Shown: in pieces, positions 1 to 7,036 of the stretch
Layout: every line of letters begins with the position of its first letter
How positions within the stretch are numbered: position 1 is the first letter of the stretch
Assembly: GCA_900549105.1 (NCBI GenBank)
Contig: URND01000123.1
Span: 1-8,709 of the forward strand
Direction of reading: 5' to 3'
Source of the DNA: an uncultured Eubacteriales bacterium
GTDB taxonomy: Bacteria; Bacillota; Clostridia; Lachnospirales; Lachnospiraceae
Length of the DNA: 8,709 bases
Position numbers and translations under genes: made by a program
The notes under the pieces: model-generated
The model's database searches: none
Seen by the model: only the letters and a program-made list of their open reading frames with translations
What the model was told of the DNA's origin: nothing

Positions 1-2053
1 CGCCGGTCAGCCCCTTCAACCTCACATAGCTGGCGGTCATATTGCCGTGAATCTCAAGCATAACGGCGCTGGCCAATACTTCTGTGCCATCCTCAGACAC
101 GAATTCCCAGGCAGCCAGTTCATCCTCAAAAGGATTGCTCAGCCGGTAATAAAGACCGTTCTGCACAAGCGGCGCATATGTGCGGTATTTTCTTATCTGC
201 TCTCTGACAATATCCTTCTCTCTCTCGCTCAGCTTCACAAAACTCATTTCATAGCCGAACACCCCGGCCATCGCCACGATTCCCCGGGTCTCCAGGGAAG
301 CGCTGCGGCCCGTCTGCTCATTCGGGGACACAGAAACATGGGAGCCGACCGCCCCGGCCGGATAGCCAAAGGAAGTTCCATACTGAATCCGGATCCGGTC
401 CAGAGCATCCGTATTATCGCTGCACCAAATCTGCGGCGTATAATACAACATTCCCGCATCAAAACGGCCGCCGCCGCCGCTGCATCCTTCAATCAGCAGA
501 TTCGGATAGCGTGCCATGAGCCGTTCAAGGAAATCATACAGGCCAATCATATAGTCATAGGCAATCCGGCCCTGCTGCTCCGCAGCCGCCGAATACATAT
601 CGGTCATGCTGCGGTTCATATCCCATTTGATATACTCGATATTGCCCTGGTCAAGCACCCCGCAGACCTGGTTGAAAACAGCATCCACGACTTCTTTTCT
701 TGTAAAATCCAAAATCAACTGATTCCGCCCCAGAATCGGTTTTCTTCCCGGCATATGAAGCGCCCAGTCCGGATGGGCCCGAAAAAAATCACTGTCCTCG
801 TTGACACATTCCGGCTCGAACCAGATTCCGAATTTCATTCCGAGCTGATTAATTTTTTCTATAAAATCTTTTAAAGGTTCTCCTATTTTTTCTTCATTGA
901 CAACCCAGTCGCCCAGGCTGCTGTTATCATCATTTCGCTTTCCAAACCAGCCGTCGTCCATCACAAGCATCTCAACACCGAGGTCCGCTGCCGTCGCCGC
1001 CAGCTCATAGAGCAGCTTGCCGTCAAAATGAAAATAGGCGGCTTCCCAACTGTTGACAAGAATCGGACGGGCCGTTTCTTTATATTTTCCCCGGCACAGA
1101 TGTTTTCGATAGCACCTGTGGAGGTTCTGGGATAACTTTCCAAGTCCCTGACTGCTGTAGGTGAGCACTGTCTCCGGGACATAGAAGATTTCCCCCGCTT
1201 TCAGCAGATAGGAAAACTGTTCTTCCTGCAGACCGAGGAGCACCCGTGTCTGCTTATACTGGTCCATCTCCGCTTCACCCTGGAAACTGCCGCTGTACAC
1301 AAAGGAAAGGGCGTAACAGCCGCCGAAATCCTCATTTGTATCCGGCCGGGCCAGAATCATCAATGGATTGTATTGATGACTGGAAGTTCCCCGGCGGCTT
1401 CCGATTTTAAAGGAACCATGGGCAACAGGTATCCGCTGAAAATTACGCTCCATCGCATGACGGCCGTAAAAACTGATGATATCATAATTTCCCGTCACAA
1501 AATCGAGACAGGCGCTCTGCACTTTCTCCAGACAGACAGTCCCCTCCCCGGCATTGATGATCCGGGCACTTCGTGTAATCACATCATATCCCGGCAGTAC
1601 GCCGTATAAAAGGGCAACCTGGAGTTTTGTCACCCCATCTTCCAGAAGAATTTCCAATGTCTCGGCTTCTGTCTCGTCGGCATACACTGCTGGCAATCCT
1701 TTGATTCCATATTTTCCCTTATGCACTTTATAACCTTGATATCTCAAATCACAGCCATAGGAACCGTCCCCATTCCTTACTGAAATAGCGGGACTTCGGA
1801 AATCTCCATTTCCCTGACAGGGAAATTCCTGGGGAAGTGCATCCATGGAGTAAGTCCTGTCCGGGCCGACGTCATATGGATTCCCGGAAAAACCCCGGTC
1901 TGCATAAGTCAGCAGATAATCCATCGTCCCTTTTGTTTTTCTTCCATAGTACAGGTGCAGCAGAAATCCATATTTATCCACCTGCATCTGATAGGTTGAG
2001 TTATCCGTATGAAGCGTAAAAATATTTTTGTCATTATCAATAAGTATTGCCAT
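1..2053 (-). CDS. aga: GH36 alpha-galactosidase (partial, C-terminus beyond the left edge)
   Basis: Hydrolyses terminal alpha-1,6-galactose from melibiose, raffinose and related sugars by a retaining mechanism. No signal peptide is visible, so it should act in the cytoplasm on imported oligosaccharides. The 684 visible codons cover the N-terminal beta-sandwich domain (roughly 1-340) and the catalytic TIM barrel with most of the C-terminal part. Clear GH36 marks are MDDGWFG (W369, followed by a SLGDW block), KWDMNR with nucleophile D478, CSGGGGRFD (524-532), and WCSDNTDA with acid/base D546. Family members of about 730 residues suggest 40-50 residues are missing. The ATG at 2053 is preceded by AAGGAGT (2060-2066, 6 nt spacing). 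It starts 16 nt after the permease stop, as the last visible gene of the sugar operon. Family call is very secure; the preferred substrate is inferred. Confidence 0.96.
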   Translation of the reverse strand, partial: MAILIDNDKNIFTLHTDNSTYQMQVDKYGFLLHLYYGRKTKGTMDYLLTYADRGFSGNPYDVGPDRTYSMDALPQEFPCQGNGDFRSPAISVRNGDGSYGCDLRYQGYKVHKGKYGIKGLPAVYADETEAETLEILLEDGVTKLQVALLYGVLPGYDVITRSARIINAGEGTVCLEKVQSACLDFVTGNYDIISFYGRHAMERNFQRIPVAHGSFKIGSRRGTSSHQYNPLMILARPDTNEDFGGCYALSFVYSGSFQGEAEMDQYKQTRVLLGLQEEQFSYLLKAGEIFYVPETVLTYSSQGLGKLSQNLHRCYRKHLCRGKYKETARPILVNSWEAAYFHFDGKLLYELAATAADLGVEMLVMDDGWFGKRNDDNSSLGDWVVNEEKIGEPLKDFIEKINQLGMKFGIWFEPECVNEDSDFFRAHPDWALHMPGRKPILGRNQLILDFTRKEVVDAVFNQVCGVLDQGNIEYIKWDMNRSMTDMYSAAAEQQGRIAYDYMIGLYDFLERLMARYPNLLIEGCSGGGGRFDAGMLYYTPQIWCSDNTDALDRIRIQYGTSFGYPAGAVGSHVSVSPNEQTGRSASLETRGIVAMAGVFGYEMSFVKLSEREKDIVREQIRKYRTYAPLVQNGLYYRLSNPFEDELAAWEFVSEDGTEVLASAVMLEIHGNMTASYVRLKGLTG

Positions 2054-2069
2054 GATGCCACTCCTTCTA

Positions 2070-2906
2070 TTACTTTACAGCACCGTTTACGACGCCGTTC
2101 AAAATCTGTTTCTGACAAATCAGATAGAAAATCAACAACGGCAGCAATGCCAGCAGATAAGAAGCAAACGCAAGATTATAATTTGCTCCAAACTGGGTTT
2201 GGAATGTCATCTGGGCCAGAGGCAGTGTATTCATGCCGCTGCCGGACATGATAACCAGCGGCGTCATAACGTCATTCCATGTTCCCAGGGCCGTCAGTAC
2301 GGCAACCGTGGCGTGCATTGGTTTCATAATCGGAAAAATAATTCTCCAATAGGTTCTCCATGTGCTCGCACCGTCCACCCGCGCCGCTTCTTCCAGCGCT
2401 ACCGGAATATTTGTCAGATACCCTGAATATAATAACACATTCATCGGCATATAGAATACCACATAGCAAATAATTACACCAACAATATTTGCAATTCCCA
2501 ACTGGGCTGTCTGTTTTACCAGAGGCATCATCAAAATGGCGAATGGTACGAACATGCCGCTGACGATGAATAAGTATACAAATTTATAAAATTTACTCTT
2601 TGCTTTATTACGGCCGATGGCATAACCTATCAGGGAATGAATCACGATGGAGATAGCCACGGTAACGCCTGTAACAAGCACACTGTTCAATAATGAATGC
2701 CAGAAATCCGTTACCCGCATAGCTTCGGCAAAATTATCGAGGCTCCAGCTCTTTGGAAGGGATAAGATTCCTGAAATACTGTTTGTCATTTCACTCGGCT
2801 GCTTAAAAGCAATGACAACGGTCATATACAGAGGAAATATAATGGTGATCAATCCGAGAATCAACAGTATTGTTACCGGCCAGTTTATGTCACTTTTTCT
2901 TTTCAT
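2070..2906 (-). CDS. Sugar ABC transporter permease, MalG/MsmG type
   Basis: One of two membrane subunits of a carbohydrate importer (binding-protein-dependent transport, CUT1 type). The 278-residue protein opens with a hydrophobic segment at about 10-34. Further membrane segments lie near 72-98, 108-130, 138-160, 196-220 and 244-264. The EAA loop that contacts the ATPase is at 172-195 (EEAARVDGAS, then FPIMKP). The C-terminus NGVVNGAVK is typical of MalG-like permeases. The start ATG shares one base with the stop of the preceding permease (TAATG), pointing to coupled translation, and AAAGGAGG lies just upstream. Its position between the partner permease and the alpha-galactosidase suggests a galactoside substrate. 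MsmG/RafG-like is the nearest familiar name, but specificity cannot be read from the permease alone. Confidence 0.94.
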   Translation of the reverse strand: MKRKSDINWPVTILLILGLITIIFPLYMTVVIAFKQPSEMTNSISGILSLPKSWSLDNFAEAMRVTDFWHSLLNSVLVTGVTVAISIVIHSLIGYAIGRNKAKSKFYKFVYLFIVSGMFVPFAILMMPLVKQTAQLGIANIVGVIICYVVFYMPMNVLLYSGYLTNIPVALEEAARVDGASTWRTYWRIIFPIMKPMHATVAVLTALGTWNDVMTPLVIMSGSGMNTLPLAQMTFQTQFGANYNLAFASYLLALLPLLIFYLICQKQILNGVVNGAVK

Positions 2907-3781
2907 TATAACTGTTCCTCCTTTTTACCTGTAACGGTCATCTGCACCACAGAAATGATAACAATCATGATAAAGAAGATAACGGCGTTCGCACTCTGAA
3001 AACCGAACTGTCCGCCTGCCATACCATTGTTATAGATCAAGTAGGAAATGGACTCTGTGCTCTGAGCAGGTCCGCCCTTTGTCAAGGCTACGATCTGATC
3101 GAATACCATCAGGAAATTCTTCATACAGAGTACCATATTGATACTGAAAAACGGAAGAATCAGCGGGAAAGTCAGCTTTTTAAATTTAATCCATCCGGAA
3201 GCGCCGTCAATAGCGCCGGCTTCATAAACATCCTCCGGCACAGTCTGCAGACCTGAAATATAGATAATCGTGTTCATCGCAATGGACTGCCATGCACAGA
3301 CAATCACGATGCCCACCCAGGCCCATTTCGTACTCGCCAGAATACTTGTGCCGTCGCCGCCGAGCATCTGCATAAATGCCGGCAGAATATAGGCAAAGAA
3401 ATAGTTGAAAATATAACCGACAACCAATGCGCCCAAAATCTGAGGAATAAAGTAGAAACCTCTTAAAGCGCTCTTAAATTTAATCTTGCTGTTCAGTCCG
3501 AGGGCCAGAACAAGGCTGATAACATTGACAACGATGGTTGTCACAACAGCCAGTTTAATTGTAAACAGATAGGATTTTCCGACACGGGCATCCTGGAACA
3601 GGTCAATATAATTCCGAAGGCCGACCCAGTCATAGCTTCCATATCCTTTATAGTTTGTAAAACTGTAGATAAAACCTCGAATCAACGGGATTGTATTAAA
3701 GCCGATAAACAATAAAAGTACCGGGATTGTCATCAGCAAAAACGCCCGCTTTGTCTCGTTCATTTTTTTCTTATCTTTCAT
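2906..3781 (-). CDS. Sugar ABC transporter permease, MalF/MsmF type
   Basis: Partner membrane subunit of the CUT1-type sugar importer, 291 residues. A first membrane segment lies at about 13-38, with later ones near 74-96, 113-138, 155-175, 205-228 and 265-285. The EAA loop is at 185-208 (VYEAGAIDGASG, then FPLILP). The LTKGGPAQSTE stretch at 233-243 is typical of MalF-like subunits. An upstream in-frame extension to 3910 exists, but I chose the ATG at 3781. It follows a purine-rich site (GGGAGAGGGAACA), yields the normal length, and begins 19 nt after the stop of the binding protein; the longer version would run about 110 nt into that gene. The MsmF/RafF-like name is by analogy. Confidence 0.94.
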   Translation of the reverse strand: MKDKKKMNETKRAFLLMTIPVLLLFIGFNTIPLIRGFIYSFTNYKGYGSYDWVGLRNYIDLFQDARVGKSYLFTIKLAVVTTIVVNVISLVLALGLNSKIKFKSALRGFYFIPQILGALVVGYIFNYFFAYILPAFMQMLGGDGTSILASTKWAWVGIVIVCAWQSIAMNTIIYISGLQTVPEDVYEAGAIDGASGWIKFKKLTFPLILPFFSINMVLCMKNFLMVFDQIVALTKGGPAQSTESISYLIYNNGMAGGQFGFQSANAVIFFIMIVIISVVQMTVTGKKEEQL

Positions 3782-3800
3782 TGTTCCCTCTCCCTTCCCA

Positions 3801-5084
3801 TTATTCTCCGTGTTCGGCTTCGTAATCTTTGACCATCTGAATGATATCCCGATTATACCGTGTCCAGTCCTTATCAAATTTGGCCAGGAAAGCGTCCACA
3901 TCCTGCTCAATCAGAAGCGTCTGAATCTGGGCGTCCACTGCCATTTCCGACGGATAATAGTGGTCCTGATAGTCCGTCATTTTACCTTCGGAAATGTATT
4001 CCTTCATACCGTCAACTTCCGATGCGAGTTCAAATTCTTCATTCTTGCACGGAACCGCATTCTGATTATCCAGATAAGCCTGTACATTATCATGTTCTAA
4101 CAAGAAATCCAGCACTTCATAAGCAGCTTCTTTATTTTTACATTCGCTTGTAACACAAAACTGTAAATCCACACCTGAGTTCAAAACATTTTCTTCTTTA
4201 TTATTGCTTCCCGGCATAACAAAGGAATCAATATTCATATCCGGATTCACAGATTTAATCTGCGGCACCGCATAACTTCCGATGGCGAACATGGCCGACT
4301 CCCCGTTGGCAAAAGCCGTACACGCATCATTATAACCGTAGGCAAAAGGTCCCGACTCTCCGTATTTAATGAGTTCCAGTATTTTCTCCGCCGTCTCTCT
4401 ATAGGCATCGGTGAAATTCGCCTCTCCTCTGTTTACCTGTTTACATATATCCGCATCGGCCAAATCGACAGCCAGGGCATTCCATGGAGCCAGACAAGTC
4501 CATGTGTCCTTAAAGCCGAAATAAAACGGAAGCATCCCCTCACTCTGAATCTCTTCGCAAAGCGCCATCAGCTCGTCCCATGTTTCCGGGATATCCCATC
4601 CGTGTTCCTTAAACATATCCCTGTTATAAAGAACGCCGGCCGCATTTGCCGCATAAGGCACGCCGTAGGTCCCCTCCGTCGGAACAAATTCCAGTCCCTC
4701 CAGAATATCCACATAGGAGGATTTTATTGTGGACAGCCCCTCATAATCCGAAACATCCGCCAGAATTTCCGCATCCACAAAATAGGAATAGTTAATGTCG
4801 CCCCCGATGCCGATGATATCCGGATAATCTTCTCTCGTAAACCGCGTCTTTAAGATAGTCATCGCATCATTCGGCGACTCAATCTTTAACAGGATATCAT
4901 CATGGGTCTCATTAAATTGCTGCTCCAACTGTTCAAATACAGCCACCGCTTCCGGTTTGTAATGAACCAATTCAATGACAGTTTTTCCTTCTGCCGATTT
5001 ATCAGTACCGCCGCAGGCTGTCAACAACGCCGATGCTGCAATCGCAGAAATCAGAAGGACACTTAATCGCTTCTTTTTTCTCAT
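3801..5084 (-). CDS. Sugar-binding lipoprotein of the ABC importer (SBP_bac_1, MsmE-like)
   Basis: Extracellular solute-binding subunit that delivers a sugar to the two downstream permeases. The 427-residue precursor has a lipoprotein signal: positively charged MRKKKR, a hydrophobic core, and lipobox LTAC with the lipidated cysteine at C24. The mature part looks like cluster-1 carbohydrate-binding proteins. It has an early beta strand with an ELVHYKPE start, a central GVLYNRDMFKEHGWDIPETW block (typical of this family, around 150-170) and many aromatic residues suited to stacking on sugar rings. The ATG at 5084 sits behind a long purine run (AAAAGGAGAGAGGGAG). It is the first gene of the operon, directly downstream of the divergent control region. 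Raffinose-family or other alpha-galactosides are the likely ligands because of the GH36 gene in the same operon; this is inference. Confidence 0.94.
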   Translation of the reverse strand: MRKKKRLSVLLISAIAASALLTACGGTDKSAEGKTVIELVHYKPEAVAVFEQLEQQFNETHDDILLKIESPNDAMTILKTRFTREDYPDIIGIGGDINYSYFVDAEILADVSDYEGLSTIKSSYVDILEGLEFVPTEGTYGVPYAANAAGVLYNRDMFKEHGWDIPETWDELMALCEEIQSEGMLPFYFGFKDTWTCLAPWNALAVDLADADICKQVNRGEANFTDAYRETAEKILELIKYGESGPFAYGYNDACTAFANGESAMFAIGSYAVPQIKSVNPDMNIDSFVMPGSNNKEENVLNSGVDLQFCVTSECKNKEAAYEVLDFLLEHDNVQAYLDNQNAVPCKNEEFELASEVDGMKEYISEGKMTDYQDHYYPSEMAVDAQIQTLLIEQDVDAFLAKFDKDWTRYNRDIIQMVKDYEAEHGE

Positions 5085-5134
5085 TTTCTCCCTCTCTCCT
5101 TTTCAAGAAAAAGCTGTTTACTTGTGCTGATTTC

Positions 5135-5153
5135 ATTATAACATGCCATTATA
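5135..5153 (-). promoter_or_regulatory. Promoter -10 region of the galactoside operon, two tandem TATAAT boxes
   Basis: On the minus strand there are two perfect TATAAT hexamers, at 5153-5148 and 5140-5135, 13 bp apart. Neither has a good -35 box at 17 bp: the proximal one has TTAGTA at 5163-5158, the distal one only AAAAAG. A perfect -10 with a poor -35 is what an activator-dependent promoter often looks like, which fits the neighbouring AraC-type gene. The proximal box would give a leader of roughly 44 nt before the ATG at 5084. Which of the two is used is not known. Confidence 0.6.
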
Positions 5154-5161
5154 CGTCTACT

Positions 5162-5202
5162 AAATAGCACCTTTTTTGAGGTTATATGCCTTTATGCTAT
5201 TT
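5162..5202. promoter_or_regulatory. Inverted repeat in the divergent control region, candidate operator
   Basis: AAATAGCA (5162-5169) and its exact reverse complement TGCTATTT (5195-5202) flank a 25-bp AT-rich spacer. The left arm touches the expected -35 position of the proximal TATAAT of the sugar operon. TATGC also occurs twice 8 bp apart (5185-5189 and 5193-5197), and ATGCCWTTATR occurs at 5186-5196 and again at 5143-5153 over the distal -10. The placement is right for an AraC-family activator, though these proteins commonly bind direct repeats. No catabolite-repression (cre) consensus was found here by eye. Confidence 0.4.
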
Positions 5203-5249
5203 TTTCCGAGTAACTATAAAGTCATCTAGCATTTTGATATATTTCAGGT

Positions 5250-5255
5250 TATAAT
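5250..5255 (+). promoter_or_regulatory. Likely -10 box of the AraC-family regulator gene
   Basis: A perfect TATAAT lies on the plus strand 47 bp before the regulator start. No convincing -35 is present at 16-18 bp; TTGATA at 5234-5239 is too close (10 bp). The assignment rests on the hexamer and its position only. Transcription would begin near 5262. Confidence 0.45.
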
Positions 5256-5287
5256 TGTAAGAGAGACCAAACAATCCGTCCATTTAT

Positions 5288-5295
5288 AAAGGAGG
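5288..5295 (+). promoter_or_regulatory. Ribosome binding site fixing the regulator start
   Basis: AAAGGAGG at 5288-5295 lies 7 nt before the ATG at 5303, a near-ideal site that settles this start. Confidence 0.85.
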
Positions 5296-5302
5296 CTCCC
5301 CT

Positions 5303-6154
5303 ATGGAAAACTGGATTTTTTCTATCTTTCCCAATGAAACTTTTGTTGACCTCGGTCTTTACCAATTCGGTTGGGAGAAATGCAATCCATCCCACTCCTT
5401 TGGCCCATCCGCCCGAAATCATTTTCTTTTTCATTATGTCATTTCCGGTACCGGCGTTCTCCGGGCCAATGACAGCAAGGGAAACACCCGCATTTATCAG
5501 ATTAAAAGCGGTCAGGGTTTTATGATTTTCCCCGGACAGATTACAACTTATACCGCCGATCAGAATCTTCCATGGGAATATGCCTGGCTGGAGTTTGACG
5601 GGCTTCGGGTCAAAGAAGCCGTGGAAATTGCAGGCATGTCCATAGACCAGCCCGTGTATCATGCGAAATTTAAGGATTTGCGCGAAGAAATGATGAACGA
5701 AATGATGTATATCATCCATAATAAAAATGCATCGCCCTTTCATTTGATTGGGCATCTCTATCTCTTTATGGATTATCTGACCCGCTCCGCCGCCTTTTTA
5801 AATGCTCCGAAAGGCAGCAGACTGCAGGATTTCTATGTCAAAGAAGCCCTGTCCTTTATTGAGCAGAACTTTCAAAATGATATTTCCGTGGAGGATATCG
5901 CTTCTACCTGCGGCCTGAACCGCAGCTATTTCGGAAAAATATTTAAAAATGCCGTTGGCAAATCTCCCCAGGAGTTTTTGCTGAACTATCGGATGATTAA
6001 AGCCTGCGAACTGCTGAAGCTGACCCAACTGTCCATCGGGGACATCAGCTCCGCCGTCGGCTATGATAACCAGCTTCATTTTTCCAGGGCCTTTAAGAAT
6101 ATTTACGGCATCTCCCCGAGAGACTGGCGCAAGCAAAACCGGCTGTCCATCTAA
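5303..6154 (+). CDS. AraC-family transcriptional regulator with N-terminal cupin sensor (MsmR/RafR-like)
   Basis: Cytoplasmic DNA-binding regulator of 283 residues, divergent from the sugar operon and therefore its likely substrate-responsive activator. The N-terminal half resembles an AraC-type cupin ligand-binding domain (about 20-165), with HYVISGTG (44-51) and GFMIFPGQITTY (72-83) as its recognisable strands. The C-terminal domain carries two helix-turn-helix units: the first near 194-222 (SVEDIASTCGLNRSYFGKIF, ending KSP) and the second near 243-272 (IGDISSAVGYDNQLHFSRAF, ending GISP). This is the standard AraC/XylS layout and a normal length. The start is set by AAAGGAGG 7 nt upstream. 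It ends about 95 bp before a two-way terminator. The ligand is unknown; an alpha-galactoside such as melibiose or raffinose is inferred from context. Confidence 0.94.
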   Translation: MENWIFSIFPNETFVDLGLYQFGWEKCNPSHSFGPSARNHFLFHYVISGTGVLRANDSKGNTRIYQIKSGQGFMIFPGQITTYTADQNLPWEYAWLEFDGLRVKEAVEIAGMSIDQPVYHAKFKDLREEMMNEMMYIIHNKNASPFHLIGHLYLFMDYLTRSAAFLNAPKGSRLQDFYVKEALSFIEQNFQNDISVEDIASTCGLNRSYFGKIFKNAVGKSPQEFLLNYRMIKACELLKLTQLSIGDISSAVGYDNQLHFSRAFKNIYGISPRDWRKQNRLSI

Positions 6155-6248
6155 GAAAACTTCCGGGCAGACTCCGGACTCACGCCGGTTAAAAACCTGC
6201 GCCGCCGCGCCTGGGGTTAGAAACGCGCGCCGCCGCATCTCACATAAA
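6155..6248. other. GC-rich spacer between regulator and terminator
   Basis: This short non-coding stretch is much richer in GC than its surroundings between 6185 and 6236. GCGCCGCCGC occurs twice as a direct repeat (6199-6208 and 6227-6236). CCGG recurs at exact 11-bp steps (6163, 6174, 6185). I find no credible gene, tRNA or attachment site in it. Confidence 0.5.
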
Positions 6249-6292
6249 AAACCGCTGCCTCACAGCTTTAACAAGCCCTGATGCAGCGGTTT
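6249..6292. terminator. Bidirectional intrinsic terminator between convergent operons
   Basis: AAACCGCTGC (6249-6258) pairs perfectly with GCAGCGGTTT (6283-6292) around a 24-nt loop that can itself form a small inner stem (GCTT/AAGC). On the plus strand the stem is followed by TTAATTTTTT, ending the AraC-type gene. On the minus strand it is followed by TTTTTTATG, ending the amino acid transporter operon 18 nt after its last stop codon. Confidence 0.88.
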
Positions 6293-6310
6293 AATTTTTT
6301 CATTATAAAA

Positions 6311-7036
6311 CTATAAAACTTTTGAAAGGAAATCCTTTAATCGCTCATTCTGAGGATTACCAAAGAATTCTTCTGGTGTATTCTGCTCAAGAATGTAACC
6401 GTCAGCCATGAACATAACCCTGGAAGCCACTTCCCGGGCAAAGCCCATCTCATGGGTAACGACCACCATCGTCATTCCCTCATCGGCCAACTGCTTCATA
6501 AGGTCCAGCACCTCGCCGACCATCTCCGGGTCCAGCGCCGAAGTCGGCTCATCAAAAAGCATCACTTCCGGGTTCATCGCCAGGCTCCGCACAATGGCTA
6601 TACGCTGCTTCTGTCCGCCGGAAAGCTGTGCCGGATAGGAATCCGCCTTATCCTCGAGTCCTACCCGCTTCAAAAGCTCCATTGCCCGTTTATCTGCCTC
6701 TTCCCGAGTCATAATCTTAAGCTTGATTGGCGCCAGCGTGATATTCTCTTTAATCGTCAAATGGGGGAACAGGTTAAAATGCTGAAATACCATTCCCATC
6801 TTCTGGCGAATCTGATTGACCTCTTTGGATTTAGCCTCCGTAATATCCTTTCCCTCAAAAACAATATGTCCGGAGGTCGGTTTTTCCATTAAATTCAGGC
6901 ACCGTAAAAATGTACTTTTCCCCGAGCCGGAAGGTCCAACGATAACGACCTTTTCCCCCTGCTCGATATGTTCACTCAAATCTTTAAGAACATGATTGTC
7001 CCCAAAGGCTTTGTCGAGATGCTTAACGTCTATCAC
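6311..7036 (-). CDS. Polar amino acid ABC transporter ATP-binding protein (GlnQ-type)
   Basis: Cytoplasmic ATPase that powers the amino acid importer encoded just upstream. All nucleotide-binding elements are intact in the 241-residue product: Walker A GPSGSGKST (34-42), Q-loop Q85 in VFQHFNLFPHLT, signature LSGGQ (138-142), Walker B VMLFDE (158-163), D-loop SALD and switch H195. Sequence and length match the GlnQ/HisP/ArtP-like (PAAT) family. A TTG-initiated extension to 7090 is open, but I chose the GTG at 7036: MIDVKHLDKAF is the usual family beginning, and AAAGGAGG (7047-7054) lies 10 nt upstream. This start overlaps the permease by 14 nt, implying coupled translation. It is the last gene of its operon. 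Confidence 0.95.
   Translation of the reverse strand: MIDVKHLDKAFGDNHVLKDLSEHIEQGEKVVIVGPSGSGKSTFLRCLNLMEKPTSGHIVFEGKDITEAKSKEVNQIRQKMGMVFQHFNLFPHLTIKENITLAPIKLKIMTREEADKRAMELLKRVGLEDKADSYPAQLSGGQKQRIAIVRSLAMNPEVMLFDEPTSALDPEMVGEVLDLMKQLADEGMTMVVVTHEMGFAREVASRVMFMADGYILEQNTPEEFFGNPQNERLKDFLSKVL

Noticed and set aside
47..874. Plus-strand open frame of 275 codons
   Set aside because: It lies entirely opposite the GH36 alpha-galactosidase, including its catalytic motifs. Its translation has no recognisable domain and is rich in Arg/His/Ile, as expected for an antisense shadow.
3782..3910. 43-residue N-terminal extension of the MalF-type permease
   Set aside because: It overlaps the binding-protein gene by about 110 nt, lacks a hydrophobic or conserved character, and the ATG at 3781 has a good purine-rich site and gives the standard length.
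5085..5302. Catabolite-repression cre site in the divergent region
   Set aside because: Read on both strands, no stretch fits TGNNANCGNTNNCA closely enough to report.
5249..5755. Minus-strand open frame of 168 codons crossing the regulator start
   Set aside because: It is antisense to the AraC-family gene and its promoter, has no family resemblance, and would run through the TATAAT and ribosome binding site of the regulator.
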